Source of the DNA: Flavimaricola marinus
GTDB lineage: Bacteria; Pseudomonadota; Alphaproteobacteria; Rhodobacterales; Rhodobacteraceae
Length of the DNA: 64,000 bases
Direction of reading: 5' to 3'
Assembly: GCF_900184895.1 (NCBI RefSeq)
Contig: NZ_FXZK01000001.1
Location: 558,001 to 622,000 of the forward strand
A program made the position numbers and the translations under genes. Under the pieces are notes generated by a model that saw nothing but the letters and a program-made list of their open reading frames with translations, had not been told where the DNA came from and did not search any database. Each line of letters begins with the position of its first letter. Position 1 is the first letter of the stretch. Of this stretch, positions 1 to 14,610 are shown piece after piece.

Positions 1-2568
<2,568 letters not shown>

Positions 2569-2653
2569 TTAGATACCTCGAATATCGGGTGAGAGGGGGC
2601 GGGTCGAAGGTCTCGCAAGACCTTCGGCCCGATAGGAATTCTTGGAGAAATTC
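2569..2653 (-). other. rpoB-rpoC spacer with two hairpins
   Basis: Two adjacent inverted repeats fill this short spacer. One has arms 2605-2613 and 2618-2626 (9 perfect pairs, CGCA/TGCG loop), extendable outward to 2601-2630 with one G-T pair. The other has arms 2633-2640 and 2649-2656 (8 pairs) and overlaps the rpoB stop codon. Neither is followed by a T-run. They look more like processing or stability elements than terminators; that role is inference. Confidence 0.6.
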
Positions 2654-6805
<4,152 letters not shown>

Positions 6806-6930
6806 CTTTCACAAATCTCTGCGGACGTCGCGCCACCGGGGCCGCGGCACGTCGCCCATTGAGAGCGGGGGTTCCGGTCTATGCGTGGCGCCCGTCCCAC
6901 CGGACGCCTCCCGACCTTTGGAACCTACCC

Positions 6931-7000
6931 AAGAGGAGCGCATGCGAAGTGCGCCCCTCTAAGACAGGTCCGGCTGGACCCGCAATTTGCGGGTCCAGCC
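6931..7000 (-). promoter_or_regulatory. Two strong hairpins in the rplL-rpoB spacer (possible attenuator or RNase III site)
   Basis: The 232-base spacer between rplL and rpoB holds two stem-loops. One, at about 6932-6960, has 11 pairs including one G-T. The other has arms 6972-6985 and 6987-7000, a 14-base perfect inverted repeat. In E. coli this spacer carries an attenuator and an RNase III site that set the L7/L12 to beta ratio. A similar role here is inference. Neither hairpin has a clear downstream T-run. Confidence 0.55.
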
Positions 7001-7037
7001 AGGTATTTCTGCGGTGCGCGGCTGCGCACCCGTGGCC

Positions 7038-7412
7038 TTAGGCCAGCTCGACAGTCGCGCCGGCTGCTTCCAGCTTGGCTTTGATCTCTTCGGCTTCTGC
7101 CTTGGCAGCGCCTTCTTTGATCTTGCCACCGGCTTCGACCAGGTCCTTGGCTTCTTTCAGGCCAAGACCGGTGATGCCGCGAACTTCCTTGATCACGTTG
7201 ATCTTCTGAGCGCCGGCTTCCTTGAGCACGACGTCGAATTCGGTCTTCTCTTCGGCAGCCGCACCAGCGTCGCCAGCAGGACCGGCCATCATGACAGCGC
7301 CGCCAGCAGCGGGCTCGATGCCGTATTCGTCCTTGAGGATAGTCTTGAGTTCTTGTGCTTCGAGAAGGGTCAGACCCACGATCTCTTCAGCCAGTTTTTT
7401 CAGATCAGCCAT
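7038..7412 (-). CDS. rplL: 50S ribosomal protein L7/L12
   Basis: 124-residue stalk protein that recruits translation factors to the ribosome. It has an N-terminal dimerisation segment ([20 protein letters not shown]), an Ala/Gly/Met hinge at about residues 36-56, and the conserved C-terminal domain ([20 protein letters not shown]). It lies 68 bases downstream of rplJ in the same direction. A GGAAAA sequence precedes the ATG. Length and sequence are ordinary for the family. Confidence 0.98.
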   Translation of the reverse strand: MADLKKLAEEIVGLTLLEAQELKTILKDEYGIEPAAGGAVMMAGPAGDAGAAAEEKTEFDVVLKEAGAQKINVIKEVRGITGLGLKEAKDLVEAGGKIKEGAAKAEAEEIKAKLEAAGATVELA

Positions 7413-7480
7413 TTGCTTTTTCCGTTTCTAAATGTTGTGTTCCAACGTCAGGGTTTCAACCCCAAGCCAGTCGAGTTGCT

Positions 7481-7993
7481 TTATGCAGCTTTCTCTTCGA
7501 TGGTCGAAAGAATGCTCGCGATGTTCGAAGCAGGCGCGCCAATGGCCCCGGCAATGTTCGAAGCAGGTGCACCGATGCAACCCACGATCGAAGCAATAAG
7601 CTCCTCACGGGACGGCATGCCGGCAACGGCCTTGACACCAGCAGGATCAAGAGCCGATCCACCCATTGCACCACCCAGCACAACCAACTTGTCGTTGGTC
7701 TTTGCATAGGTGTCGACGACCTTGGCAGCTGCCACGGGGTCCTCGGAATAGGCAAGAACGGTCATCCCTGTCAGGTAATCTGCGATCGAAGCGCAGTCTT
7801 TACCCTCAAGGGCGATCTTGGCGAGCTTGTTCTTGGCAACGCGCACGGACCCGCCAGCTTCGCGCATTTGGCCGCGCAGGTCCTGCATTTCAGCAACTGT
7901 CATGCCTTCGTAGTGGGCAACCACCACGACGCCAGAGCTTTCGAAGATCTGGCCGAGTTCGTCGACCAATTTCTCTTTCTGGGCTCTATCCAC
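7481..7993 (-). CDS. rplJ: 50S ribosomal protein L10
   Basis: 170-residue stalk base protein that anchors L7/L12 dimers and represses its own leader in known systems. The start is a GTG at 7991-7993, with GGAG about 7 bases upstream giving [13 protein letters not shown]. The C-terminal L7/L12-binding helix contains a near-perfect repeat: GAPASNIA occurs twice, 11 residues apart (coded at about 7513-7575). The DNA copies are almost identical, which suggests a recent in-frame duplication. A longer helix could bind an additional L7/L12 dimer. Confidence 0.97.
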   Translation of the reverse strand: MDRAQKEKLVDELGQIFESSGVVVVAHYEGMTVAEMQDLRGQMREAGGSVRVAKNKLAKIALEGKDCASIADYLTGMTVLAYSEDPVAAAKVVDTYAKTNDKLVVLGGAMGGSALDPAGVKAVAGMPSREELIASIVGCIGAPASNIAGAIGAPASNIASILSTIEEKAA

Positions 7994-8372
7994 AGTTTCA
8001 CTCCAAGTTTGGGAGGTCTCCCCCCCGGCTCAGTTTGACCGGACACACGCCCGGCCATCGAAGTCCTTTTACGGGGCTGAGCCTTAACCGAGCGAGGACT
8101 GGGTCCCCGGCAGGCCTTGACTGATCCCGTCTCAGGCAGGATTTACGAGCACCAAAGCGTGCCACCCACCGTCTCGGACGAAACGCAACAGAGCGCGTGA
8201 CGAATCGCGCGCTCTGGTGCAAGGGCTTCCTTAACGCCCAAGTCAGGAAGTTCCAACCCCCAAAACGCAATTCGGACGGCCGCCCGGGGCGGTTGTCCTT
8301 GCAAGCTGGCCGGATGGCCGCCAAACTCTATTTCATTGCCGAAAGCCCCTTTTCCCAATCACGAGCGCACTC
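7994..8372 (-). promoter_or_regulatory. Divergent region: rplJ leader and GDSL-RTX gene upstream region
   Basis: This 379-base gap lies between two divergently oriented genes and shows no convincing coding frame. On the minus strand it must hold the rplJL promoter and mRNA leader, because a terminator separates this unit from rplKA. A stem with arms 8190-8197 and 8208-8215 (8 pairs, 10-base loop) is visible. L10 leader autoregulation is known in many bacteria. I infer it here from position and structure potential, not from a matched consensus. Confidence 0.45.
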
Positions 8373-9908
8373 ATGTCCGACATCGACACCACGACCCTGG
8401 TCTTCTTTGGCGACAGCCTCTCCGATTCCGGGAACCTCTACGACCAGACCGACGGGATCCTGCCGGAATTCGCGCGCAACATGATCGGCGGTGCTGACGG
8501 TCAGATCAGCAACGGCGAGGTCTGGAGCCAGCAGATCGGGGCCCTGTTCGGGTCCGAGACCGTGCTGAACTATGCCGTGGCCGGTGCCGAAGCGGTGGGC
8601 ACCCAGCTTCTGGGCGACTTTCTGTCTGAATCGGTCCCGCCGGCGCTGTTTCTGGTAGAGCCCAACGATGCGGCCCTCGCATGGGACATGAACCTCGGGG
8701 CGCAGATCGACAGGTTTCTGGCCGATACCGCGGGCCAGACCGGCGCGAGCTACACCGCGGTCGTCATGATCGGCGGCAACGACTTCGCCAATCTCGATCT
8801 CACGGCCAGCGCCGAAGAGGTCTTGGCGGCGGCCCTGCCGGTTGCAACGGCGGTGGCCGAGAATACGATCTCGGCCGTGTCAGAGCTTTTGCTCGCCGCG
8901 GGGAGCGGGGTGGAACAGGTCGTCGTCGTCTCGATGCCCGAGTTCAGCTTCTATCCGGCCTTCTCCGATGCCGACCCGGCCGATCTGGCGCAATTCGACG
9001 CGCTGGTCGCAGAGATGAACGCCGAAATCGAGGCGCAGGTCGCGGCTCTGAACGACAGCTTGGGCGGCGACACGGACGTGGTGCTCTATATCGACTTCGA
9101 ACAGCTCTCGGATGCGCTGGCCGACGATGCCTCCTCGTTCGGGCTGGTCGCTCCGTCCAACCTCACCCTGTCCGAAGACGGCGCCGTGCTGGCCGAGTTC
9201 GACGACGACCAGGTGATGTTCTGGGACGATCTGCACCCGTCCGAGGCGACGCACGGGATCATCGCGGGCTTCACCGCCGCCGCGATCGACGACAGCCTCG
9301 TGGCGCTGTCGGACGCGGCGGACGAGCTATCGCTCCTCGGCGCAGACGCCAGCGTGGTCTTCGCCTATGGCGGCGGCGACACGCTGCTTCTGGGCAGCGG
9401 GGACGACATCGCATTCGGCGGCAGCGGCGGCGACGAAGTCATCGGCTACCAAGGCGACGACCAGCTGTCCGGAGGCTCGGACGCCGATGTCCTGCGCGGG
9501 CGCATGGGGGGCGACGTGCTCGACGGCGGGCAGGACGACGACCTGCTCTTTGGAAGCGTCGGCAACGACGTGATCCTCGACGGTGCGGGCTCCGACCTCG
9601 CCTCGGGCGGTCAGGGCGACGACACCTTCATCTGGATCGAAGAGACGCTGATCGGCGGCACCGGCGGTGCGACCGATTATCTCTTCGGGCGGGACGGATA
9701 CGACGCGCTCTATGTCGTCCTCTCGGACGAGAGCTTTGCAGAATATGCCGAGGCGCTGGCCGGTGAGGGGCAGGCGGAGGCGCTCTCGGCACTCGGGATC
9801 GAAGCCTACGGGATGGAAGAGGTCATCGTCCTCGAAGGACGGGTCGCGCTCGACGTGCTGTCAGACCAGAATTGGTATGCAGAGGCCGACCTCTGGGGGC
9901 TGGTCTAG
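8373..9908 (+). CDS. GDSL-family esterase/lipase with RTX calcium-binding repeats
   Basis: 511 residues. The N-terminal half (about 1-320) is a GDSL hydrolase: block I is FGDSLSDSGN, block III is GGND, and the C-terminal catalytic Asp/His block is DDLHPSEATHG. The C-terminal part (about 325-420) has Gly/Asp nonapeptide repeats such as GSGDDIAFGGSGGDEVIG and GGSDADVL, the calcium-binding beta-roll of RTX proteins. Proteins of this design lack a Sec signal and leave by type I secretion; no signal peptide is seen here. The protein is very acidic. It is unusual in lying opposite to the ribosomal genes, between rplA and rplJ. The substrate cannot be named. Confidence 0.85.
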   Translation: MSDIDTTTLVFFGDSLSDSGNLYDQTDGILPEFARNMIGGADGQISNGEVWSQQIGALFGSETVLNYAVAGAEAVGTQLLGDFLSESVPPALFLVEPNDAALAWDMNLGAQIDRFLADTAGQTGASYTAVVMIGGNDFANLDLTASAEEVLAAALPVATAVAENTISAVSELLLAAGSGVEQVVVVSMPEFSFYPAFSDADPADLAQFDALVAEMNAEIEAQVAALNDSLGGDTDVVLYIDFEQLSDALADDASSFGLVAPSNLTLSEDGAVLAEFDDDQVMFWDDLHPSEATHGIIAGFTAAAIDDSLVALSDAADELSLLGADASVVFAYGGGDTLLLGSGDDIAFGGSGGDEVIGYQGDDQLSGGSDADVLRGRMGGDVLDGGQDDDLLFGSVGNDVILDGAGSDLASGGQGDDTFIWIEETLIGGTGGATDYLFGRDGYDALYVVLSDESFAEYAEALAGEGQAEALSALGIEAYGMEEVIVLEGRVALDVLSDQNWYAEADLWGLV

Positions 9909-9968
9909 ACCACCGGCTCCGCGGCGACGGGCCGCCGGGCGGACCCGGCCGCCACTGGCCGAATGCGA

Positions 9969-9996
9969 AAAAGGGGCGCCCGAGGGCGCCCCTTTT
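9969..9996. terminator. Bidirectional terminator between the GDSL-RTX gene and rplA
   Basis: Perfect 12-pair hairpin with arms 9969-9980 and 9985-9996 and a 4-base loop. The stem is GC-rich with an A-run on one side and a T-run on the other, so it can terminate both the plus-strand RTX gene and the minus-strand rplKA transcript. It shows that rplKA and rplJL are separate transcription units here. Confidence 0.85.
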
Positions 9997-10037
9997 CCTA
10001 TCTCGCGGTCGGACGAGTCAAAACCCGCCCGGCGACA

Positions 10038-10736
10038 TCAGTTGCCTGTGGCAGATGCCAGATCGACAGACACGCCCGGCCCCATGGTGGAGCTGATGGC
10101 GATCTTGTTCATGTAGGTGCCCTTGGCGCCGGTCGGCTTGGCCTTGGCGACGGCATCGACGAACGCACGGATGTTCTCTTCGATGGCCTTGGCGTCAAAG
10201 CTGGCCTTGCCGACACCGGCGTGAACCACGCCGGCCTTCTCGGCCTTGAACTGAACCTGACCGCCCTTGGCGGCCTCGATGGCCTCCTTGACGTCCATGG
10301 TCACGGTGCCGATCTTCGGGTTCGGCATCAGGTTGCGCGGGCCAAGAACCTTACCCAGACGACCCACGATGGGCATCATGTCGGGAGTGGCGATGCAGCG
10401 ATCGAACTCGATCTTGCCGGACTGGACGGTTTCCATCAGGTCCTCTGCGCCAACGATGTCGGCACCGGCGGCCTTGGCTTCGTCAGCCTTGGCACCACGG
10501 GCAAAGACGGCGACGCGAACGGTTTTACCGGTGCCGTTGGGCAGGTTCACCGTGCCGCGAACCATCTGGTCAGCGTGGCGGGGGTCGACACCGAGATTCA
10601 TCGAGATCTCGATGGTCTCGTCGAACTTGGCGTTGGCGTTCGATTTGATCAGGGCCACGGCCTCGGACAGATCGATGTTCACCTTACCGGCAACGGCCTC
10701 ACGGGCGGCGCGGGTGCGTTTTCCAAACTTGGCCAT
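10038..10736 (-). CDS. rplA: 50S ribosomal protein L1
   Basis: 232-residue L1, the L1-stalk protein of the large subunit. It starts [15 protein letters not shown] and contains the family core [19 protein letters not shown]. The ATG shares one base with the rplK stop (TAATG), indicating translational coupling. It is followed after about 40 bases by a strong terminator rather than by rplJ. Confidence 0.98.
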   Translation of the reverse strand: MAKFGKRTRAAREAVAGKVNIDLSEAVALIKSNANAKFDETIEISMNLGVDPRHADQMVRGTVNLPNGTGKTVRVAVFARGAKADEAKAAGADIVGAEDLMETVQSGKIEFDRCIATPDMMPIVGRLGKVLGPRNLMPNPKIGTVTMDVKEAIEAAKGGQVQFKAEKAGVVHAGVGKASFDAKAIEENIRAFVDAVAKAKPTGAKGTYMNKIAISSTMGPGVSVDLASATGN

Positions 10737-11185
10737 TACTTTACCTCGATGCCCATGGACCGGGCAGAACCCAGAACCGTCTGCATTGCACCTTCAACGC
10801 TCGTCGCGTTCAGGTCTTTCATCTTTGCTTCGGCGATTTCGCGAACCTGCTTGAGGGTCACGGTGCCGGCAACGATCTTGCCGGGCTGGGTGGAGCCCTG
10901 CGGACGGTTGCGCTTGCCGACGGGCTTCAGGCCAGCGGCTTTCTTCAGGAAATAGGACGCCGGTGGCGACTTGGTGTCGATCGAGAACGACTTGTCCTGA
11001 TAATAGGTGATCACGGTCGGGATCGGCGAACCGGGCTCCATATCTGCGGTCTTGGCGTTGAACGCCTTGCAGAATTCCATGATGTTGATGCCGCGCTGAC
11101 CCAGTGCGGGGCCGACCGGCGGGGAGGGGTTGGCTTGCCCGGCTTTCACCTGCAGCTTGAGCTGACCCATTACTTTCTTGGCCAT
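10736..11185 (-). CDS. rplK: 50S ribosomal protein L11
   Basis: 149-residue L11, part of the GTPase-associated centre and needed for RelA-type activation in the stringent response. It has the typical [18 protein letters not shown] segment near residue 24. A strong AAAAAAGGAGG ribosome-binding site lies just before the ATG. It is downstream of nusG with a 173-base spacer and overlaps rplA. Confidence 0.98.
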   Translation of the reverse strand: MAKKVMGQLKLQVKAGQANPSPPVGPALGQRGINIMEFCKAFNAKTADMEPGSPIPTVITYYQDKSFSIDTKSPPASYFLKKAAGLKPVGKRNRPQGSTQPGKIVAGTVTLKQVREIAEAKMKDLNATSVEGAMQTVLGSARSMGIEVK

Positions 11186-11358
11186 CTTGGCCTCCTTTTT
11201 TCATCGGTGCGATTGCACCCTACGGCCCGGATCGCGATCCAAGGGCCACCTGATAGCGTGGTGCGGGTCGGGCACGCGTGCCGTCACCTCCCACAAACGA
11301 AATCCGGATCGCTCCGGGGTGGTGGGGTGCGCCGAGCGGCACACCCGTGTCGCGCAGG

Positions 11359-11889
11359 CTACTGTTTGGAAACCTGCGTGAATTCCAGTTCGACCGGGGT
11401 CGCCCGGCCAAAGATCGAGACGGTGACCTTGAGGCGCTGGTTCTCGTCGTCGACTTCCTCGACCATGCCGTCGAAGTCCTCGAACGGGCCTTCGTTGACC
11501 TTGACCTTCTCGCCGATCTCGAAATGGATGAGCGTGCGGGGGCTTTCTTCGCCCTCCTGGACACGGCCGAGAATCGCCTGCACTTCGGCATCGCGCATCG
11601 GCATCGGGCGGCCTTGCGGGCCCAGAAAACCGGTGACGCGGTTGATCTGGCTGATCAGGTGAAAGCCCTCGTCCGACATTTCCATATGGACAAGAACGTA
11701 GCCGGGCATGAAGCGGCGCTCGGTCTGCACCTTCTTGCCACGGCGGACCTCGATCACCTCTTCGGTCGGTACGAGAACCTCGTCGATTTGATCTTCGAGG
11801 CCTTTCTCAGCCGCTTTGGTGCGGATCTGCTCTGCGATCTTCTTTTCGAAGTTCGACAGGACGCTCACCGAATACCACCGTTTTGCCAT
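11359..11889 (-). CDS. nusG: Transcription termination/antitermination factor NusG
   Basis: 176-residue NusG. The N-terminal NGN domain contains RWYSVSVLSNFEKKIAEQI and the RFMPGYVLVHMEM segment. The C-terminal KOW domain contains EGPFEDFDGMVEEVD. It couples RNA polymerase to ribosomes or Rho. It lies downstream of secE, with a 182-base spacer, in the conserved secE-nusG-rplK order. Confidence 0.98.
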   Translation of the reverse strand: MAKRWYSVSVLSNFEKKIAEQIRTKAAEKGLEDQIDEVLVPTEEVIEVRRGKKVQTERRFMPGYVLVHMEMSDEGFHLISQINRVTGFLGPQGRPMPMRDAEVQAILGRVQEGEESPRTLIHFEIGEKVKVNEGPFEDFDGMVEEVDDENQRLKVTVSIFGRATPVELEFTQVSKQ

Positions 11890-12071
11890 GCCTTAGGCCC
11901 CTTGCGTATCAGCCCTTACGGGCCGCAAAATTTCCAATTTCATCAGATGCTTGCAGCACCCATCCCCAGAAAAACAAAAGCGGCGCGGGCCACTGGATTC
12001 GGCGCGCGCCTCTGGGGAAGTCGCAGGCTCATACCGCCCTCGCGCTATGATTTCAAGGGGCTGCGGTGGGC

Positions 12072-12272
12072 TTAGGTGCCAAAGAACGTCAGCACCGTCT
12101 GAAGCCCGGCCCGAATGCCCATATCAACAAGCGAAAAGAACACCGCCGCAACGGCCGCCAGCAGAAACACCATGACGGTCGTCAGGCTCACCTCACGGCG
12201 CGTCGGCCAGACCACCTTGGCGATCTCGGCGCGGGTTTCCTGAACAAACTGGATCGGGTTGGAGCGGGCCAT
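12072..12272 (-). CDS. secE: Preprotein translocase subunit SecE
   Basis: 66-residue, single-membrane-span SecE. It has the conserved amphipathic segment (AEIAKVVWPTRREVSLTTVM) followed by a hydrophobic helix at about residues 32-52. Short SecE of this type is normal outside gammaproteobacteria. A GAGGAAAA ribosome-binding site precedes the ATG. In related genomes tRNA-Trp lies just upstream; here about 2 kb with a restriction-modification pair intervenes. Confidence 0.96.
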   Translation of the reverse strand: MARSNPIQFVQETRAEIAKVVWPTRREVSLTTVMVFLLAAVAAVFFSLVDMGIRAGLQTVLTFFGT

Positions 12273-12415
12273 GGGTTTTCCTCAGAGCGGGTATGACGGG
12301 CGACATACGCACCAGCGGGCCGGATTTCAAGCGAAATGGACAGCGGCAAAGCGGCTGTGACAAAGCGTCGGTCCGGCGTCGGTATCGCGTCGGTGTCATT
12401 TTCCGCACTTGTGGC

Positions 12416-12447
12416 GCAAGCGCTTGCAAACCGCCACATCTGGCGGT
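12416..12447. repeat. Palindromes between secE and the restriction-modification genes
   Basis: A perfect 12-base palindrome (GCAAGCGCTTGC, 12416-12427) is followed at once by an inverted repeat with arms 12430-12435 and 12442-12447. They lie about 85-115 bases upstream of the endonuclease start and about 145 upstream of secE. They could be an operator or a hairpin for either divergent unit; no function is demonstrated. Confidence 0.4.
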
Positions 12448-12531
12448 CCGAACAACAACTGGGGCAAAGCGGACCATTGCCCCCTGCCCCTAGGCCCCCT
12501 ACCCTGCACGATCAGAAAGGACGCCCGCCCG

Positions 12532-13185
12532 ATGCTGCACGACCGACTGCCCGCCTTTGTGCGCGATCACTACGACTGCCACGAGTGGCGGCATGCGAGC
12601 GCGATCCTCGCGGGCGACTTCCCCAGCGAATGGGCCGATCTGATGGACGTGCTGTCGGGGCTGCGGCTGCCGATGTCGTGGCTGACCGCGCAGGGCGGCA
12701 ACAAGTCCCGGCTCTCGGGGCATATCGACAGCTTTCTGACCGCGCGCGGCTGGGTGGAAAAGCAATTCCAGACCGCCATCGAGGTCGACGGCGCGCGGCT
12801 CGACAGCCCGACCCACAAGATCGACTGCTTCAAGAACGGCGTCGCCCTCGAGATCGAATGGAACAACAAGGACCCGTTCTTCGACCGCGACCTGAACAAC
12901 TTCCGGCTGCTCTTTGACCTGCGGGCCGTGAGCGTGGGGATCATCATCACCCGGTCCGACGCGCTGCAGGACGTGTTCAACGATCTGGGGCGCGGCACCT
13001 CTTATGGCCCCTCGACCACGCATCTGGCGAAACTGCTGCCGCGGATCGAAGGCGGCGGCGGTGCGGGGTGTCCTTTGCTGGTGTTTGGCATTACTCCTGC
13101 CCTGATCACGGATCACGACCCCGGCCCCGCGCCGGAGGCCGATCTGTTTACGGAGTCCGGGCAGGCCCAGGGGAGCGGCGCATGA
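12532..13185 (+). CDS. BglII/BstYI-family type II restriction endonuclease
   Basis: 217 residues. The region around residues 91-116 has a PD-(D/E)xK-type core of the BglII group: D98, then E107-I-E109, then WNNKDPFFDRDL. The D-to-E spacing of 9 residues matches the BglII-type site (D84, E93, Q95); here the third position is Glu, as in BamHI. The ATG at 12532 has AGAAAGGA upstream; longer in-frame starts lack this. The stop overlaps the methylase start (ATGA). The expected target is AGATCT or RGATCY by family, but the true site is unknown. The pair lies divergent to secE, as expected for an acquired module. Confidence 0.8.
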   Translation: MLHDRLPAFVRDHYDCHEWRHASAILAGDFPSEWADLMDVLSGLRLPMSWLTAQGGNKSRLSGHIDSFLTARGWVEKQFQTAIEVDGARLDSPTHKIDCFKNGVALEIEWNNKDPFFDRDLNNFRLLFDLRAVSVGIIITRSDALQDVFNDLGRGTSYGPSTTHLAKLLPRIEGGGGAGCPLLVFGITPALITDHDPGPAPEADLFTESGQAQGSGA

Positions 13186-13823
13186 CCACAGCAGCAGACG
13201 ACCTGTTGGCCAAGGCAGGCAGCACCCGCTTTGCCACCGTGCTGGCCGATCCGCCGTGGCAGTTCCAGAACCGCACCGGCAAGATGGCCCCCGAACATGG
13301 CCGGCTGAACCGCTATCCCACGATGACATTACAGGACATTTGCGATCTGCCCGTCGAGGCGATCGTGGCCGATACCGCCCATCTTTACATGTGGGTGCCC
13401 AATGCGCTTCTGCCCGAGGGGCTGAAAGTCATGGAAAACTGGGGGTTTACCTACAAGTCCAACATCATCTGGTATAAAATCCGCAAGGACGGCGGGCCAG
13501 ACCGGCGCGGCGTCGGATTCTACTTTCGCAACGTGACCGAGATCCTGCTCTTTGGCGTGCGCGGCAAGAATGCCCGCACGGAAAAGCTCGGCCGCACGCA
13601 AGAAAACATCATCTCCGCGATGAAGCGCGAACATTCCCGCAAGCCCGACGAGCAGTATCCGCTGATCGAAGGCTGCTCCAACGGCCCGCGGCTGGAGATG
13701 TTCGCCCGAGGCCCCCGCAAAGGCTGGACGGTCTGGGGCAACCAGTCCGACGAATACGTGCCCACGTGGGACACCTATGCGAACCACTCACAGGCGAACG
13801 TGGTGCCGCTGCGCAAGAAGTAG
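13182..13823 (+). CDS. MT-A70 family adenine-N6 DNA methyltransferase (cognate modification enzyme)
   Basis: 213 residues. It carries the catalytic DPPW motif at residues 23-26 (LADPPWQF) and the C-terminal family segments REHSRKPDEQYPLIE and GPRKGWTVWGNQ, which form the SAM pocket in the MT-A70/MunI group. The start at 13182 overlaps the endonuclease stop by 4 bases, so the two are one operon. Methylation of adenine in the endonuclease target is the expected role; the target itself cannot be read from sequence. An upstream in-frame start at 13068 would overlap the endonuclease heavily and is less likely. Confidence 0.85.
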   Translation: MTTAADDLLAKAGSTRFATVLADPPWQFQNRTGKMAPEHGRLNRYPTMTLQDICDLPVEAIVADTAHLYMWVPNALLPEGLKVMENWGFTYKSNIIWYKIRKDGGPDRRGVGFYFRNVTEILLFGVRGKNARTEKLGRTQENIISAMKREHSRKPDEQYPLIEGCSNGPRLEMFARGPRKGWTVWGNQSDEYVPTWDTYANHSQANVVPLRKK

Positions 13824-14333
13824 GCGGAGATTGCGGGACGCAAGCCGGGCCAGCGCCTGCCTGCGGGATGGCGCTGCACCCGTCGATCGATGCACTTTAT
13901 GGCTGCCATGCTAGAACTCGGAACGAGCGGCAGCCTGCAGCCCCCAAAGCGCCAGCCCGGGGGGCAGGCAGGCGCCGGCCCGGCGCCTTCGGCGCTATTC
14001 GGGCCGGTGGGCGTCTATGACAACGGTCAGCTGTGGCTGGAGACTGGCATACACTTCAGTCGGTTTGGAGGACGGCATTGCGGGACTTTGCGGCCGTTCA
14101 ATTTGCAAGGGCCGATGCGATTAAGAGAAGCATCTCTTGCTCCAAAGACGCGTACTGCGCCCGGTCTCGGATGTAGCCTTTGAGTTTGGCAGGAATTGGA
14201 CGTATCGGCGACAAGCAGTCGCAGTGGGCTCCAAGCGGACCTGATGCAGGTTCCAGAGGCGTAGCGCCCACATCCTGCTCAAGCCACGCCTCATGCGTAA
14301 CTGACACAGTCTACGATCACATTCTGGAAGGAC
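13824..14333. other. Gene-free stretch between the methylase and tRNA-Trp
   Basis: About 510 bases with no convincing gene. Short open frames on both strands (for example a 69-codon minus frame at 14098-14307) have no recognisable motif and lack a good ribosome-binding site. From about 14040 the composition is visibly less GC-rich than the rest of the window, which suggests foreign or decayed DNA. A small hairpin, GCGCC-TTC-GGCGC, lies at 13983-13995. Confidence 0.5.
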
Positions 14334-14409
<76 letters not shown>

Positions 14410-14610
14410 GCAGCCCGTGTGCATTAGGATTTTTTGGATCTGGGGTCAACAGGGTATTGGAGCGGCGTTGCGATTCTTGCTCTGCGGTCGGTCGAAATCC
14501 TGGCACGCACTGGCCGCCGCCCCCGCCGGCGCAGCGCAAGAAATCCACCCGCGCCGCTTTCCGCGCTGCTATAGCTTGGGCGTCACGCCACAGCAGGAAA
14601 GCGCAAGCGT

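Noticed and set aside
12470-12495. Possible attachment-site duplicate of the tRNA-Trp 3' end (CTGCCCCT near 12484)
   Set aside because: Only 8 bases match, in inverted orientation; no direct repeat flanks the insertion.
14098-14307. 69-codon minus-strand frame next to tRNA-Trp
   Set aside because: No motif, weak start signal, and sequence composition atypical for a coding region.
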